DNA of 64,000 bases from an uncultured Candidatus Melainabacteria bacterium (GCA_934754515.1 CAKVIG010000008.1:1-64000), one strand, 5' to 3'. Shown: positions 36,186 to 45,498, counted from the stretch's first letter. Made by a program: numbers and translations. The notes: generated by a model not told the origin, from the sequence alone.

Positions 36186-36992
36186 TTATAAATTAAATAA
36201 TTTTTGTGCATTTGAATAAAGAAGATTATTCAGCAGTTCTTCATCATTAAAATATTCTAAAATTCTTGTTTTAAATACATTTAAATTGCTGTCATAGAAT
36301 TCTTTTTTTAAATTATGGTCACCGACAGGAGCGTCTGACGCCCACATTATGCGGTGTGTGTAATCACCTTTAGATGTGTTTTTCAAGGCTTCTATCAGCA
36401 TAATAACATCTTCTACATCTACCCAAGACACATCAACATATAGAGTTGCAGTGTCTTGCTCGATTGATTCAACAATGATTTTTGCAGCTTCTTCATGCGA
36501 ACTTCTCGGACCTGTAGACAAGTGTCCCAAAATTATCGGTACATCAGGAAACTGTTTTGCCTTTTGATAAATTAAAGCAGGTGAAGAAAAACGCGATTTT
36601 GTATGTCCTGAATGATAAAGACAAGGTTTCTTAAATTGTCTTGCGACTTCCAAATACTTATCGTATTTGTCGGAGGTTGCAGTCAGTTTTGTAAATTCAG
36701 GATGAAATTTGAGTCCGACAAATTGCGGATAATCTTTGAGCATTTGTCTAATGACATTTGTATCCAAGCTTCTGTCAACTTCACAGACATAAAGTGGTTT
36801 GATTTGCGGGTATTTTGCAGATGCGTCTAACATTTCTTTGTTTGCAACATATTCATCTTTTCCGGTATAAGCGTCAATTGCAGCCAAGTTTGAACACACA
36901 CAAACTTTATCACCAATTATTCCAAGTAGAAATTCTGGTGTAAAATTGCCCCAAAATGAGTTTCCGATATGAACATGTGCATCTATAATCAT
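36186..36992 (-). CDS. Amidohydrolase family (TIM-barrel, Amidohydro_2) protein
   Basis: 268 residues. The first strand carries the metal-binding HxH (IIDAHVHIGNS). Later conserved points are GLKFHPE, LYHSGHT, ILGHLSTGP and the C-terminal metal Asp in RIMWASDAPVGD. The order fits Amidohydro_2 (COG2159-like) hydrolases or decarboxylases; the substrate cannot be told. It is followed by the nuclease gene and preceded by a hairpin at 37019-37046. Confidence 0.85.
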   Translation of the reverse strand: MIIDAHVHIGNSFWGNFTPEFLLGIIGDKVCVCSNLAAIDAYTGKDEYVANKEMLDASAKYPQIKPLYVCEVDRSLDTNVIRQMLKDYPQFVGLKFHPEFTKLTATSDKYDKYLEVARQFKKPCLYHSGHTKSRFSSPALIYQKAKQFPDVPIILGHLSTGPRSSHEEAAKIIVESIEQDTATLYVDVSWVDVEDVIMLIEALKNTSKGDYTHRIMWASDAPVGDHNLKKEFYDSNLNVFKTRILEYFNDEELLNNLLYSNAQKLFNL

Positions 36993-37018
36993 AATTAATT
37001 TCCTTTACTTTTATTATG

Positions 37019-37046
37019 CAGGTTGGGCATATATTTGCCCAACCTT
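37019..37046 (-). terminator. Hairpin between isochorismatase-like and amidohydrolase genes
   Basis: AGGTTGGGC/GCCCAACCT nine-bp stem. The trailing T-tract is poor, so it may only partly terminate or stabilise the mRNA end. Confidence 0.5.
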
Positions 37047-37054
37047 TAAATTTA

Positions 37055-37603
37055 TTATTTAATCAATGTTTGAACTTCTTTGAAATTTGGATGTTTTGCA
37101 CCTTTTAGCCATTCAAACAATGCAATTTCCGTTGTTAAAATATGTGCACCATTATCTTTCATTCTGCCTAAGCCTGCAGAGTATTCCAATTCTGAACGGC
37201 TTCCGCACGCATCTCTGATTACAGAAACTTCAAAACCTTCTTGAATCAACGCGTTTGTTGTTTGGCTTACACAAATATGTGTTTCTATACCAAATATAAC
37301 AACTTGTTTTTTACCTGAATTTTTCAATACTTCTAAAACTTCTTTATTTTCTAAAGCAGAAAACGCTGTTTTTTCAAAGTATTGTGTATTTTCCGGTAAA
37401 GCTTCTTTCAAGCTTTCAACAGTAGCACCTAAGCCTTTTGGATATTGTTCCGTTACAATAACGGGAATTCCCAAAATCTTTGCGGTATTAGCAATTGTTG
37501 TTGCTTTCTTTTCTAAAGATGCTTTGTTAAAAACCGCATTCAAAAGTTTTTCTTGAACATCAATAATTATTACAACGCTATCTTCAATATTAAGTATTGT
37601 CAT
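37055..37603 (-). CDS. Isochorismatase-family hydrolase
   Basis: 182 residues. The cysteine-hydrolase triad is visible: D15 (IIIDVQE), K78 (YFEKTAFSAL) and C111 (GIETHICVSQT), with the cis-peptide context G-I-E-T-H typical of YcaC/nicotinamidase-like members. Substrate unknown. The start overlaps the end of the preceding pseudo-receiver gene by 14 bases, so it belongs to the same minus-strand operon. Confidence 0.9.
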   Translation of the reverse strand: MTILNIEDSVVIIIDVQEKLLNAVFNKASLEKKATTIANTAKILGIPVIVTEQYPKGLGATVESLKEALPENTQYFEKTAFSALENKEVLEVLKNSGKKQVVIFGIETHICVSQTTNALIQEGFEVSVIRDACGSRSELEYSAGLGRMKDNGAHILTTEIALFEWLKGAKHPNFKEVQTLIK

Positions 37604-38777
37604 CGTTAATCTCCTTCCTAAATTCTTCTACAAAATGTTCTAACAAATCTTCTAAAAATCCAGTTTCAAATTCCTTCGGGTCAAGTGAAATTCTTTTGGG
37701 AGGAATTGCTTTTGCTGAATGATAAGTTATATCAATATTGATTTTTGTGAACCCGGCACTTGTAATTGTTAAAGTTGCGCCTGCATTTCTGCCCGTAATT
37801 TTTAAATACCCGTGTCCGTCAACGACATTTTGTTCTATATTCATACCAAAAAGTTTATCGTTGAATTTTTGTTGTGTCATATATAAAACAGGACTAATTG
37901 TATTATCAAATTTTTTATTGTACTCTTGGCGATACATTTTGAAGTTTGTAACTTCTTTTTCTTTATTTTCTTCATCTGCCATATTTCTGCTAAAATTAAT
38001 CGCTTCGTGTAATCGGTTTAAAACTTCATTTATCAATTGCTGACGTACTTTGCCGATAGTATTTGCAAAACCGGCATAGATTTTTTCAGGAATTGAAGCT
38101 TTGATTTTTTCCCAACGTTTTTTAGCTGAATCAATATCCGTATCCCAAAGCAACAGAAAATATTTGTTTGTTGCATAATTCATCAAAATATCGTTTTTGC
38201 GAATATTATTCAGAATAATCGTTTCAATTTGGTTTGCCTGAAGCAAAAATTTTGATTTATCATTCGGTGAAATTGCTACTAAAACAGCCTTTCTGCCTGT
38301 AGAGTTAATTGTTTCCAATTCTTTATCCAAAATTGAAGCGTAATCTGTAAAAACTTCATTATTTTTAAGTATCAGATTATTTTTCACGAGCATTTCTCTG
38401 TATTGTAGGTATTTCATCTGCATTGATGCGATGTTCAAAGCATTTGCAGTTATTGCCCAAAATTCTTCATCCGAATTAAACGGCGTCAAGAATGCCAGCG
38501 CACCCAATGTATAAACCTGTAACCGTAAATTTTCATTATCATTAAACGCAAAAACTATTGCAGGAATATTTTTGGTAAGTCTTAATAATTCCAATGTTTT
38601 TTGCGAAGCGTTTTCACTGTTAATGATTAATACAGAGGCTGATAATAGGTGAATTTTATTAGGAACATCATCGAACGAAAATTTAAACAACTCGTCACTT
38701 TTTCTAAGGTTCAGTTTTGAATAAACATATTCAAAAAAATCAACATCATCAGAAATCAGTACAATTCTGCTTTGCAT
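37590..38777 (-). CDS. Degenerate receiver plus GGDEF-like signalling protein
   Basis: 395 residues, not a standard family. Residues 1-120 read as a receiver fold (RIVLISDDVDFFEYV ... ASVLIINSEN ... FAFNDNENLRLQVYTLGALAFLTPF), but the phospho-acceptor Asp is replaced (IIN) and the conserved Lys reads Thr. Residues about 150-265 resemble a GGDEF domain without the GGDEF residues (ILNNIRKNDILMNYATNKYFLLLWD). The C-terminal 110 residues are unrecognised. It probably works by protein contact rather than phosphorylation or c-di-GMP synthesis. It lies between HDOD and isochorismatase genes in one operon. Confidence 0.65.
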   Translation of the reverse strand: MQSRIVLISDDVDFFEYVYSKLNLRKSDELFKFSFDDVPNKIHLLSASVLIINSENASQKTLELLRLTKNIPAIVFAFNDNENLRLQVYTLGALAFLTPFNSDEEFWAITANALNIASMQMKYLQYREMLVKNNLILKNNEVFTDYASILDKELETINSTGRKAVLVAISPNDKSKFLLQANQIETIILNNIRKNDILMNYATNKYFLLLWDTDIDSAKKRWEKIKASIPEKIYAGFANTIGKVRQQLINEVLNRLHEAINFSRNMADEENKEKEVTNFKMYRQEYNKKFDNTISPVLYMTQQKFNDKLFGMNIEQNVVDGHGYLKITGRNAGATLTITSAGFTKINIDITYHSAKAIPPKRISLDPKEFETGFLEDLLEHFVEEFRKEINDDNT

Positions 38778-38805
38778 TTCGTTTTTATCGTTCCTTATAT
38801 TACCT

Positions 38806-39603
38806 CTATGACAATTCTGAAATAAGCAATTCTGATTTTTGTAAGATTACATCTCTTAAATCATTAAGGTCTTCAAAATCAATGCCTAATGTTTTTACAA
38901 AGTCTTTATCAATTGTATTAGGGTCATAATTGTCTTGAACCAATTTATCAATAAAGCAAACCAAGTTGCAAGGAACTGGGATTGATGATAAAGATGGTGC
39001 ATGGTGGTAAGAAATAATATTAGCCAACAAAATTGGTAATTGCCATCTTTTTGCAAGTAATGAACCTGTTTTTACGTGGTCACTATCAAAGTATTTGCGT
39101 TCGGCATCTAATATGTCGGTTCCCATTTCAACTGAATTTAAAACTTTAGTATAAAGTTTTTCGTTTGTCATTTGTAAAACCATCTTACCAACGTCATGAA
39201 CAAATCCTGCAATAAATGCTTCGTCTGCGTCCATTACTTTAGTTAAATTCGCCAAATACTCACAACCTGCAGCTACTCTCATTGAGTGTTTCCAAAGCTC
39301 TTTATCGCCTTGGTTTGACATCATAGGTTTCATTGCAACTGCTACAATAATGTTTTTAACTTTTACCATACCAAGTAGTGATAAAGCAATATTAATAGAG
39401 CTGATTTGTTGAGAAAAACCATAGTAAGCTGAATTTACTAATGCCAATATTTTAATTGTCAAAGATTGGTCAAACATAACTATGTCGCCTAATTCTTTCA
39501 TGCTGGCAGTCGGTTTTTTCATTACGTTCAATGCCTTAACGATTACGCTTGGCATTGCGTGTATATCTTTTACGTTATTTACTAATTCAATAGTTTTATC
39601 CAT
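38806..39603 (-). CDS. HDOD domain protein
   Basis: 265 residues from the ATG at 39603 with AAGGTG upstream; GTG 39612 is an alternative. An HDOD domain spans nearly the whole protein: DIHAMPSVIVKALNVM, SLTIKILALVNSAYYG, ALSLLGMVKVKNIIV, and an HD-like AFIAGFVHDVGKMVL. HDOD proteins act in signalling, often with c-di-GMP or two-component partners. The next gene is a pseudo-receiver protein, so the two may act together. It starts ten bases after ftsX ends. Confidence 0.87.
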   Translation of the reverse strand: MDKTIELVNNVKDIHAMPSVIVKALNVMKKPTASMKELGDIVMFDQSLTIKILALVNSAYYGFSQQISSINIALSLLGMVKVKNIIVAVAMKPMMSNQGDKELWKHSMRVAAGCEYLANLTKVMDADEAFIAGFVHDVGKMVLQMTNEKLYTKVLNSVEMGTDILDAERKYFDSDHVKTGSLLAKRWQLPILLANIISYHHAPSLSSIPVPCNLVCFIDKLVQDNYDPNTIDKDFVKTLGIDFEDLNDLRDVILQKSELLISELS

Positions 39604-39613
39604 AATTATCACC

Positions 39614-40522
39614 TTAAACTTGCAAGTGTTTTTTTATTGATAACAAGCTTCCACTTGCGCCAAAAGCTGTACCAATTATCAGTAATGTAATAATAACTAT
39701 ATTTTGTGCATAAACAGGATTTGGTATCAAGAAAAATTTATGCACATTCATCAATAACCCTTGTATTCCATTCAATGGAATTACTGCAATTACTGATGAA
39801 ACGAAGCCGTAAAAAGCCCCCTGCATAACAAGCGGAGTCTTGATATACCAGTTGCTTACACCCATCAAACGCATGATTTCGATTTCGTCTTTTCTGGACT
39901 GAATTACAAGTTGAATAGTATTATTAATAATAGTTATTGTTAAAGCTGCCGAAATTATGATTACAAATATCATAGAAGTGTTTACGACATTTGTAAGCAT
40001 TTGCATTTTTTTTGCCAATTCTTTTGCGTAACTTAAATCCTCTACGCCTGCAATCGGTTTAATATTCGCAAATACCGTTCCTATATTATCAGGCTTATCA
40101 ACTTTTACTCTTAATGTGTTAGGAAGCGGATTTGCGATGTCATGCAAACCCAATTCCTGTTTCATACTTTCCCAAGATTCTTCTTTTGTTTTTAATGTAA
40201 CAGACTTAACGTGTTCGATTTGCTTAACTCTGTCTTTTACAATAGAAGGAGAAGCATCGTTTTTTAAATAAACAGATATTTCAAGAACATTACCCAATTC
40301 GTGTGTAAAAGTAGAAAGAGATAATGTAAATCTGAACAATACGCCAAAAATAGTCAAGATAGCAGCCATGGTTGTAATAATTACAAGGTTAATAATCCCT
40401 GTACGTTTAATATCATTAACAGCTTCCATAACTATACGATAAGCTATTCTTAATTCGCACAGCCAATCTTTCGGTATATGTTTTTTTACCTGTTTTTTTA
40501 ACTCTTGTCTGCTATTGTCCAT
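39614..40522 (-). CDS. ftsX: Cell-division ABC transporter permease FtsX
   Basis: 302 residues, four membrane helices (about 38-64, 195-222, 235-258, 272-296) and a periplasmic domain of about 120 residues between helices 1 and 2, containing the signature VKSVTLKTKEESWESMK. The cytoplasmic IEIMRLMGVSNWYIKTPLVMQGAFYG segment is the MacB/FtsX coupling region. With FtsE it activates murein hydrolases at the septum. The start overlaps ftsE by 11 bases. Confidence 0.94.
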   Translation of the reverse strand: MDNSRQELKKQVKKHIPKDWLCELRIAYRIVMEAVNDIKRTGIINLVIITTMAAILTIFGVLFRFTLSLSTFTHELGNVLEISVYLKNDASPSIVKDRVKQIEHVKSVTLKTKEESWESMKQELGLHDIANPLPNTLRVKVDKPDNIGTVFANIKPIAGVEDLSYAKELAKKMQMLTNVVNTSMIFVIIISAALTITIINNTIQLVIQSRKDEIEIMRLMGVSNWYIKTPLVMQGAFYGFVSSVIAVIPLNGIQGLLMNVHKFFLIPNPVYAQNIVIITLLIIGTAFGASGSLLSIKKHLQV

Positions 40523-41189
40523 AAGTACCTGCCTGAATATCTCTTATAATTTCGCCTTTTTCAAGAGTTAAAACTCTTTTTCTAAATCTGTCAACAAGCG
40601 TATAGTCGTGAGTTGACACAATAACCGTAATACCTCTTTGGTTAATTTGTTCCAAAATCTGCATAATTTCTAAAGAGTTTTTAGGGTCCAAGTTTCCTGT
40701 AGGTTCGTCTGCAATCAAAAGCGGAGGCCCGTTTACAAGTGCTCTTGCGATACTTACACGCTGTTGTTCACCGCCTGAAAGCTCTGAAGGTTTCGCTTTC
40801 GCTTTATCTAATAAACCTACAACCTTTAATGCTCCGGTAACACGAGTTCTTATATCAGAAGAACTTATGCCCAATGTTCTGATTACATAAGCGATATTGT
40901 CATAAACGCTTTGGTTTTGAAGTAGTTTGTAATCTTGGAATACAATTCCCATACATCTTCTTAAATTTGGTACTTTTTCGGGCGGTAAATTTGCAATATT
41001 AATCCCGCCGATTAAAACAGTACCCGTTGTCGGAGTTTCTTCCTTATAAAGCATTTTTATAAGTGTAGATTTACCAGCACCTGAAGCACCTGTAATAAAT
41101 ACAAACTCACCTGATAAAATATCAAGGTTTATGTTTTTAAGTGCGTAATTATTTTTATATTTTTTAGTAACCGATCTTAATTGTATCAT
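40512..41189 (-). CDS. ftsE: Cell-division ATP-binding protein FtsE
   Basis: 225 residues, an ABC ATPase. Walker A GASGAGKST, Q-loop VFQDYKLLQNQSVYDN, signature LSGGEQQRVSIARAL, Walker B LLIADEPTGNLDP and switch His in VSTHDY. It overlaps the preceding transketolase-half gene by four bases (ATGA) and ftsX by 11, so the three genes are translationally coupled. Confidence 0.95.
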   Translation of the reverse strand: MIQLRSVTKKYKNNYALKNINLDILSGEFVFITGASGAGKSTLIKMLYKEETPTTGTVLIGGINIANLPPEKVPNLRRCMGIVFQDYKLLQNQSVYDNIAYVIRTLGISSSDIRTRVTGALKVVGLLDKAKAKPSELSGGEQQRVSIARALVNGPPLLIADEPTGNLDPKNSLEIMQILEQINQRGITVIVSTHDYTLVDRFRKRVLTLEKGEIIRDIQAGTYGQ

Positions 41190-42133
41190 TTTTTCAACTC
41201 AATAATTTTATTAGCTATACTTTCTGCGTCTAATCCGTAGTGTTTCAATAATTCGTTTGGAGTTCCGCTTTGTCCGAATGTATCATTGATACCGATTCTT
41301 AAAACTTTGTGCGGAGCGTTTTCTGAAAGAGTTTCGCATACTGCCGAACCTAAACCACCAATTACGGAATGATTTTCAACAGTCACTGCCAAACCTGTTT
41401 TATTAACACTATTTATTATAGTTCCACAATCTAAAGGTTTAATAACGGGTATATTAACAATTTCCGCATCAATTCCTCTAGCTTTTAAAATTTCATTTGC
41501 TTTCATAACTTCTGCAAGCAAATCGCCCGTTACAAATACGCTTACGTCTTTGCCTTCTTTTAAAGTTACGGCTTTATTGATATCTAAAGTGTAGTTTTCA
41601 TCATAGATTTCAGGAACATTCATTCTTGAAAGTCTGATGTAAACAGGACCTTTGTGTTCTGCTGCAAATTTAACAGCCTGACGAGTTTGGTTGTAATCAC
41701 CGGGAACAATAACCGTCATATTAGGAAGTCCTCTCATAAGAGAAATATCTTCTAAAGCTTGGTGGCTTGCGCCGTCTTCTCCGACAGTAATACCGCCGTG
41801 TGCACCAATCACTTTAACGTTGCCTTTTTGGTAACAAATTGAGTTTCTGATTTGGTCATAAGCACGACCGGTTGCAAACACGGCAAATGTCGCTGCAAAC
41901 GGGATTTTTCCTTCCAAAGACAAGCCTAAAGCCGTTGTCATCAAATCTTGTTCTGCAATCCCAACATCAAAGAATCTTTCAGGAAACATTTTTGCAAAGA
42001 TTGAAGTTTGCGTAGAACCTGATAAATCCGCGTCTAAAGCAACTATATCTTGATTTTGTTCGCCTAAGAATGCAAGTTCCTCGCCAAACGCACCTCTTAT
42101 GGATTTTTTAGCTTCGTAATTAATTGTTCTCAT
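41186..42133 (-). CDS. Transketolase C-terminal half (split transketolase family)
   Basis: 315 residues corresponding to the pyrimidine-binding and C-terminal domains of transketolase. Marks: GEELAFLGEQNQDIVALDADLSGST, FFDVGIAEQDLMTTALGLSLEG (TPP glutamate), AYDQIRNSICYQ, GAHGGITVGEDGASHQALEDI and HSVIGGLGSAVCETL. Half-sized transketolases need a separate N-terminal subunit, usually encoded just upstream. Here the upstream 600 bases hold only repeats, so the partner must lie elsewhere or be absent. AGGGGG precedes the ATG. It heads the ftsEX operon. Confidence 0.88.
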   Translation of the reverse strand: MRTINYEAKKSIRGAFGEELAFLGEQNQDIVALDADLSGSTQTSIFAKMFPERFFDVGIAEQDLMTTALGLSLEGKIPFAATFAVFATGRAYDQIRNSICYQKGNVKVIGAHGGITVGEDGASHQALEDISLMRGLPNMTVIVPGDYNQTRQAVKFAAEHKGPVYIRLSRMNVPEIYDENYTLDINKAVTLKEGKDVSVFVTGDLLAEVMKANEILKARGIDAEIVNIPVIKPLDCGTIINSVNKTGLAVTVENHSVIGGLGSAVCETLSENAPHKVLRIGINDTFGQSGTPNELLKHYGLDAESIANKIIELKK

Positions 42134-42320
42134 ATTCCCCCTCTAGCTAAATAAATTATATCATGGATTAGGAAAAAATAAAAATAAAAATAAAATTTCA
42201 CTTCTATTGCATTAATAAATATTGACAATTCCCTCTCTTTGCAGAGCACTAGCGTTCATAATAATTTTTAGAAAAATTTTAAAAACAGAATAAAATCAAT
42301 ATAGTTATGTTGCAGACATT

Positions 42321-42631
42321 GAGTCAATACTAAAACAGTGCGTTATTTCTTCTTTTTGCTTACTTTTTCTTCTTTAATCGCAATAAAGAAGAAAAAGTAA
42401 GAATTCATATGAAAAAAAGTTTTTTGAAATGTCCTTTTCTTTCTCTTTTGTTGCGAGGTAAAGAGAAAGAAAAGGACTAAAAGAAAGAGAAAACACGCTA
42501 CCGCTTCCTACGCTCTTACGAGCGTTGAATAAAATGGATGTTGCAGGCAGAGCCTGCTCTCTTTCGCTCACTATCGCAGCTAATCGCAGCACGTTCGCGG
42601 CGCGAATGTCGTTCAATTTTAGTATTGACTC
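42321..42631. repeat. Family C element (311 bp) with perfect 15-bp terminal inverted repeats
   Basis: GAGTCAATACTAAAA at 42321-42335 and its exact complement at 42617-42631 bound the element. Inside, CTTACTTTTTCTTCTTTA (42359-42376) pairs perfectly with 42384-42401, a second palindrome of CTTTTCTTTCTCTTTT type lies at about 42430-42475, and 42556-42605 is the GCTCACTATCGCAGC ... CGCGGCGCGAATGTC segment shared with the element at 58.5 kb. It has no ORF of transposase type, so it is MITE-like. The rest of 42134-42733 shows no gene. Confidence 0.75.
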
Positions 42632-42733
42632 TAATTTTAGAAATTCTTCTAAAATTTATCATGGACACCAGTACCTTGCAGACAGGGTAAGAGTGAGGTA
42701 TTTAACGGTTAGGGAAAAAGGATATTAAAACAT

Positions 42734-42967
42734 CTATCCTTTAAAATAATCACAAATCAATTTTTCTTTTTTAGAAAAAATTTTCTTAAATTTTTCAGCT
42801 ATCGGATTTTTTTCAAGTTCTTCTAATTCTTTTTTTAATATAGCTTTTTCTAAAATTAAAGTATTGTAAAGCTGATTACAAATATCAGAAGATGATTGGT
42901 GTAAATGTAATTTTTTTATTTGCAATTCTTTCAGTTGAATTTGTTTTTTTAATTGATTTTTATTCAC
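42734..42967 (-). CDS. Small coiled-coil protein
   Basis: 77 residues; GTG start with AGAGG eight bases upstream. Heptad-like Leu/Ile/Lys/Glu runs (LKKQIQLKELQIKKLHL, LILEKAILKKELEELEK) indicate a coiled coil. No family recognised and no signal peptide. It is divergent from the 753-residue protein gene. Real status is moderately likely because of the ribosome-binding site and coherent composition. Confidence 0.55.
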   Translation of the reverse strand: MNKNQLKKQIQLKELQIKKLHLHQSSSDICNQLYNTLILEKAILKKELEELEKNPIAEKFKKIFSKKEKLICDYFKG

Positions 42968-43212
42968 AAAAGACCTCTTTATACATAGATTATAACGTCC
43001 GGCTTAAATTTACAATCAATCTTTTAGATGATTCGGAAAAGATTAGAAGTTGTAATTTCTAAAAATGAAACTATTATTGCGTTTCAGCTTTTAATTGTAA
43101 ATTTTTGTAACAATCTCATAAAAATTCCTAAAGTTTTCAAAAAATATGCCGATATAGATAGCAAAAGTAGGATTGTAGTATTTGAAAATATTAGAAAGGA
43201 GTTACAATTACT

Positions 43213-45474
43213 ATGAATGCAAAAGTAGGTTTTAAAGAAGTCCAAGCTTATGCTCAAGCGAATAATGTAGACTTCAAAACGGCAGCCAAGAAAATGGGAC
43301 TTTCTGCACAAGAAGCAGAAGCTTTAGAAAAATTTGGTGGTGATCCCGGAGCACCGGTTGATGGATTCCAAAGAAAACCGTCACGCAGTTTTACTTTAAA
43401 ATCCGGAAGAAAAGTTAATGTTTACAAAAATGCACAAGGTAAAAATACTTATGAGTATGTAGCTGCAGACGGAACAAAATTAAAAGAAGAATACTTCCTG
43501 AAAAAAGAAGGTATGACCGGCAGACACTTTGCAATTGATAGCAAGGGTAGGCTTGTAACTGTAAAAAATGAAGCAAAAGCTCCAAAAGAAGAAGCAGGCT
43601 TCTTTGAAAAAGTAGCCAATAAAGTCGTGAAGGATGTCAGGGGGTATGTAAACAACTTTACGCAAGCATGGAAAAAAAGCAGTGGTTTTGTTGAAACAAC
43701 AGGTGCATTGATAGGTGCAACAACAAAAACTGCAACTGATATCGTAAAAGACACTGCACATAATATTGAAAAAGGTACAGCAGAAGTAACAGGTTCCGAA
43801 ACAGCGGGAAAAATTGCCAGCTACGCAATGGGTGTCGGTGTAGTTGCCGATGCTGCTGAAGCAATTGAAAAATTTGGTGATTGGTCATCTGATAAAATCA
43901 GAGATGTTGCTAAAAACTATACCGGTACAGAAAGACAATTGCTGGATGGCTTTGCAGATTTCGTTGATGATATGAATGCAGCCGATATTGCATTGATGTT
44001 TGCAGGTGGTGTTGGAGCTGCTAAATATCTGAAACAACTTCCTCAAATTCTAAAATTGTTAACAGCAGGCGGAGTTGCAACGGCATCAATGACAAGCTGT
44101 TCTCCTGATGATGGTATTGGTGGAAAAACTGAAATTAACCAAAACGTAAATATTACTATTACACAAAATAGCAGCTTGGAAGATGCTTTGGATGCATTGC
44201 TGGAAGGACAACAAGTTCAAACTGCGATTCTGCAAAAAATTCTTGAACGAGAAATTGAAAACGGTATGACAGCCAAAGAAATTCTGAATATTTGTGGTGG
44301 TAATGCTCAATTATTATCAAAAATATTAGAAGCAATGACAGAAAACAATAATCTGCTTAAGGAAGTTAAAAACAGTATTAATTCCGGTACAAATAATATC
44401 ATGAATGCTTTAGTTGATATTAAGGGCAGCGTTGATAATATTACAAACCTTATTAAGGATTTCCCTCAATATTCAACTCAATTGAATGAAATCATTAATG
44501 GCATTAAAACCGGTAATAAATCAATGTCAGACATGAAAGCCTTAATCGAACAATTATTGAACCAAGCAGTTAAAAATGGTGATACTCAAGTTAACATTTT
44601 GAACAAACTATCTGAAATTGAAAAATCAAATAAATCTGATGGTGAAAAACTTGCGGCAATGTTGAAATTGTTAGGCGATATCAAGACTATATTACAAGGT
44701 GTTGCTGATGATTTGAAAGCTCACTTCAAGAATGATGCTAAGGTTAACAAATATCTTGAAACAATTATTAAAAACCAAGAAGGACAAAAAGAAGAACAAA
44801 CAAAAACTAACGAAGTATTGCAACAAATCTATACATTAGTTGAAAAACTTGGAACAAAGGGCGATGCGCTCGGCAAAGAAATTCTTAACTACATCGCAGC
44901 AGTTGGTTTTGAAATGAACAGAAACTTCACAGCAGTTCTGGAAGCTATCAACAAGGGAGTTGCAGGTGCAGATTCACTCAGAGACTTGTTAGAAAAAGTT
45001 CTTGAAAAACAAGATAAGAATACTAAGGCTATTATTGAAGCTATCGGTAACATCAAGGTTGGCCCTGGTGGAGCTGTTGACCTATCAAGTGTCGAAAAAA
45101 TGCTTGCAGAACTTCTTAAACAATCACAGAAAAATGGTAATATCTTGTCTAACATTGATGCAAAAACCGATGTTATCGCAACTACAACTAAGTCAATCTT
45201 GGATGCTCTTAACAAAGAATTTGGCAAGAATGATGAAAGATACAAGAATATTAATAACTTGTTGACTGTAATTGCTAATAAAGCCGGTGGTAAGGGCGAT
45301 GACGCAGCATTGTTAGCAAAACTTGATAAGATCTTACAAAAATTAGATGAAATCAAGGATGCAATCAAAAACCATAAGGTTGAAGTTGATGTAACAGGTA
45401 AAGTAACTTGTGAATGCAACTGCGGTCAAAACCACGAAGGCATCTTGGGTGACTTGAACGACATTCTCTCATAG
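43213..45474 (+). CDS. Large coiled-coil protein of unknown function
   Basis: 753 residues, family not recognised. Residues 1-60 look like a small helical domain (QAYAQANNVDFKTAAKKMGLSAQEAEAL). Residues about 60-110 are beta-rich. At about 150-300 are amphipathic Ala/Gly-rich helices, with a hydrophobic stretch ending LLTAGGVATASMTSCSPDDG that resembles a lipobox but is internal. From about 310 to 720 there are repeated helical segments spaced by polar linkers, like a long rod. The end has a Cys cluster, VTCECNCGQNH. AGGAG precedes the ATG and a perfect terminator follows, so it is expressed alone. Candidates include a secreted effector or an intracellular structural rod; neither is shown. 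Confidence 0.7.
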   Translation: MNAKVGFKEVQAYAQANNVDFKTAAKKMGLSAQEAEALEKFGGDPGAPVDGFQRKPSRSFTLKSGRKVNVYKNAQGKNTYEYVAADGTKLKEEYFLKKEGMTGRHFAIDSKGRLVTVKNEAKAPKEEAGFFEKVANKVVKDVRGYVNNFTQAWKKSSGFVETTGALIGATTKTATDIVKDTAHNIEKGTAEVTGSETAGKIASYAMGVGVVADAAEAIEKFGDWSSDKIRDVAKNYTGTERQLLDGFADFVDDMNAADIALMFAGGVGAAKYLKQLPQILKLLTAGGVATASMTSCSPDDGIGGKTEINQNVNITITQNSSLEDALDALLEGQQVQTAILQKILEREIENGMTAKEILNICGGNAQLLSKILEAMTENNNLLKEVKNSINSGTNNIMNALVDIKGSVDNITNLIKDFPQYSTQLNEIINGIKTGNKSMSDMKALIEQLLNQAVKNGDTQVNILNKLSEIEKSNKSDGEKLAAMLKLLGDIKTILQGVADDLKAHFKNDAKVNKYLETIIKNQEGQKEEQTKTNEVLQQIYTLVEKLGTKGDALGKEILNYIAAVGFEMNRNFTAVLEAINKGVAGADSLRDLLEKVLEKQDKNTKAIIEAIGNIKVGPGGAVDLSSVEKMLAELLKQSQKNGNILSNIDAKTDVIATTTKSILDALNKEFGKNDERYKNINNLLTVIANKAGGKGDDAALLAKLDKILQKLDEIKDAIKNHKVEVDVTGKVTCECNCGQNHEGILGDLNDILS

Positions 45475-45498
45475 ATAGTAATTGTAAGTACATATCTA

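Noticed and set aside
42525..42728. 67-residue ORF over the family C element
   Set aside because: It follows the inverted repeats, with no ribosome-binding site.
45002..45265. ORFs overlapping the 753-residue gene on both strands
   Set aside because: They are shadows of a low-complexity helical reading frame; only the long frame has start and stop signals.
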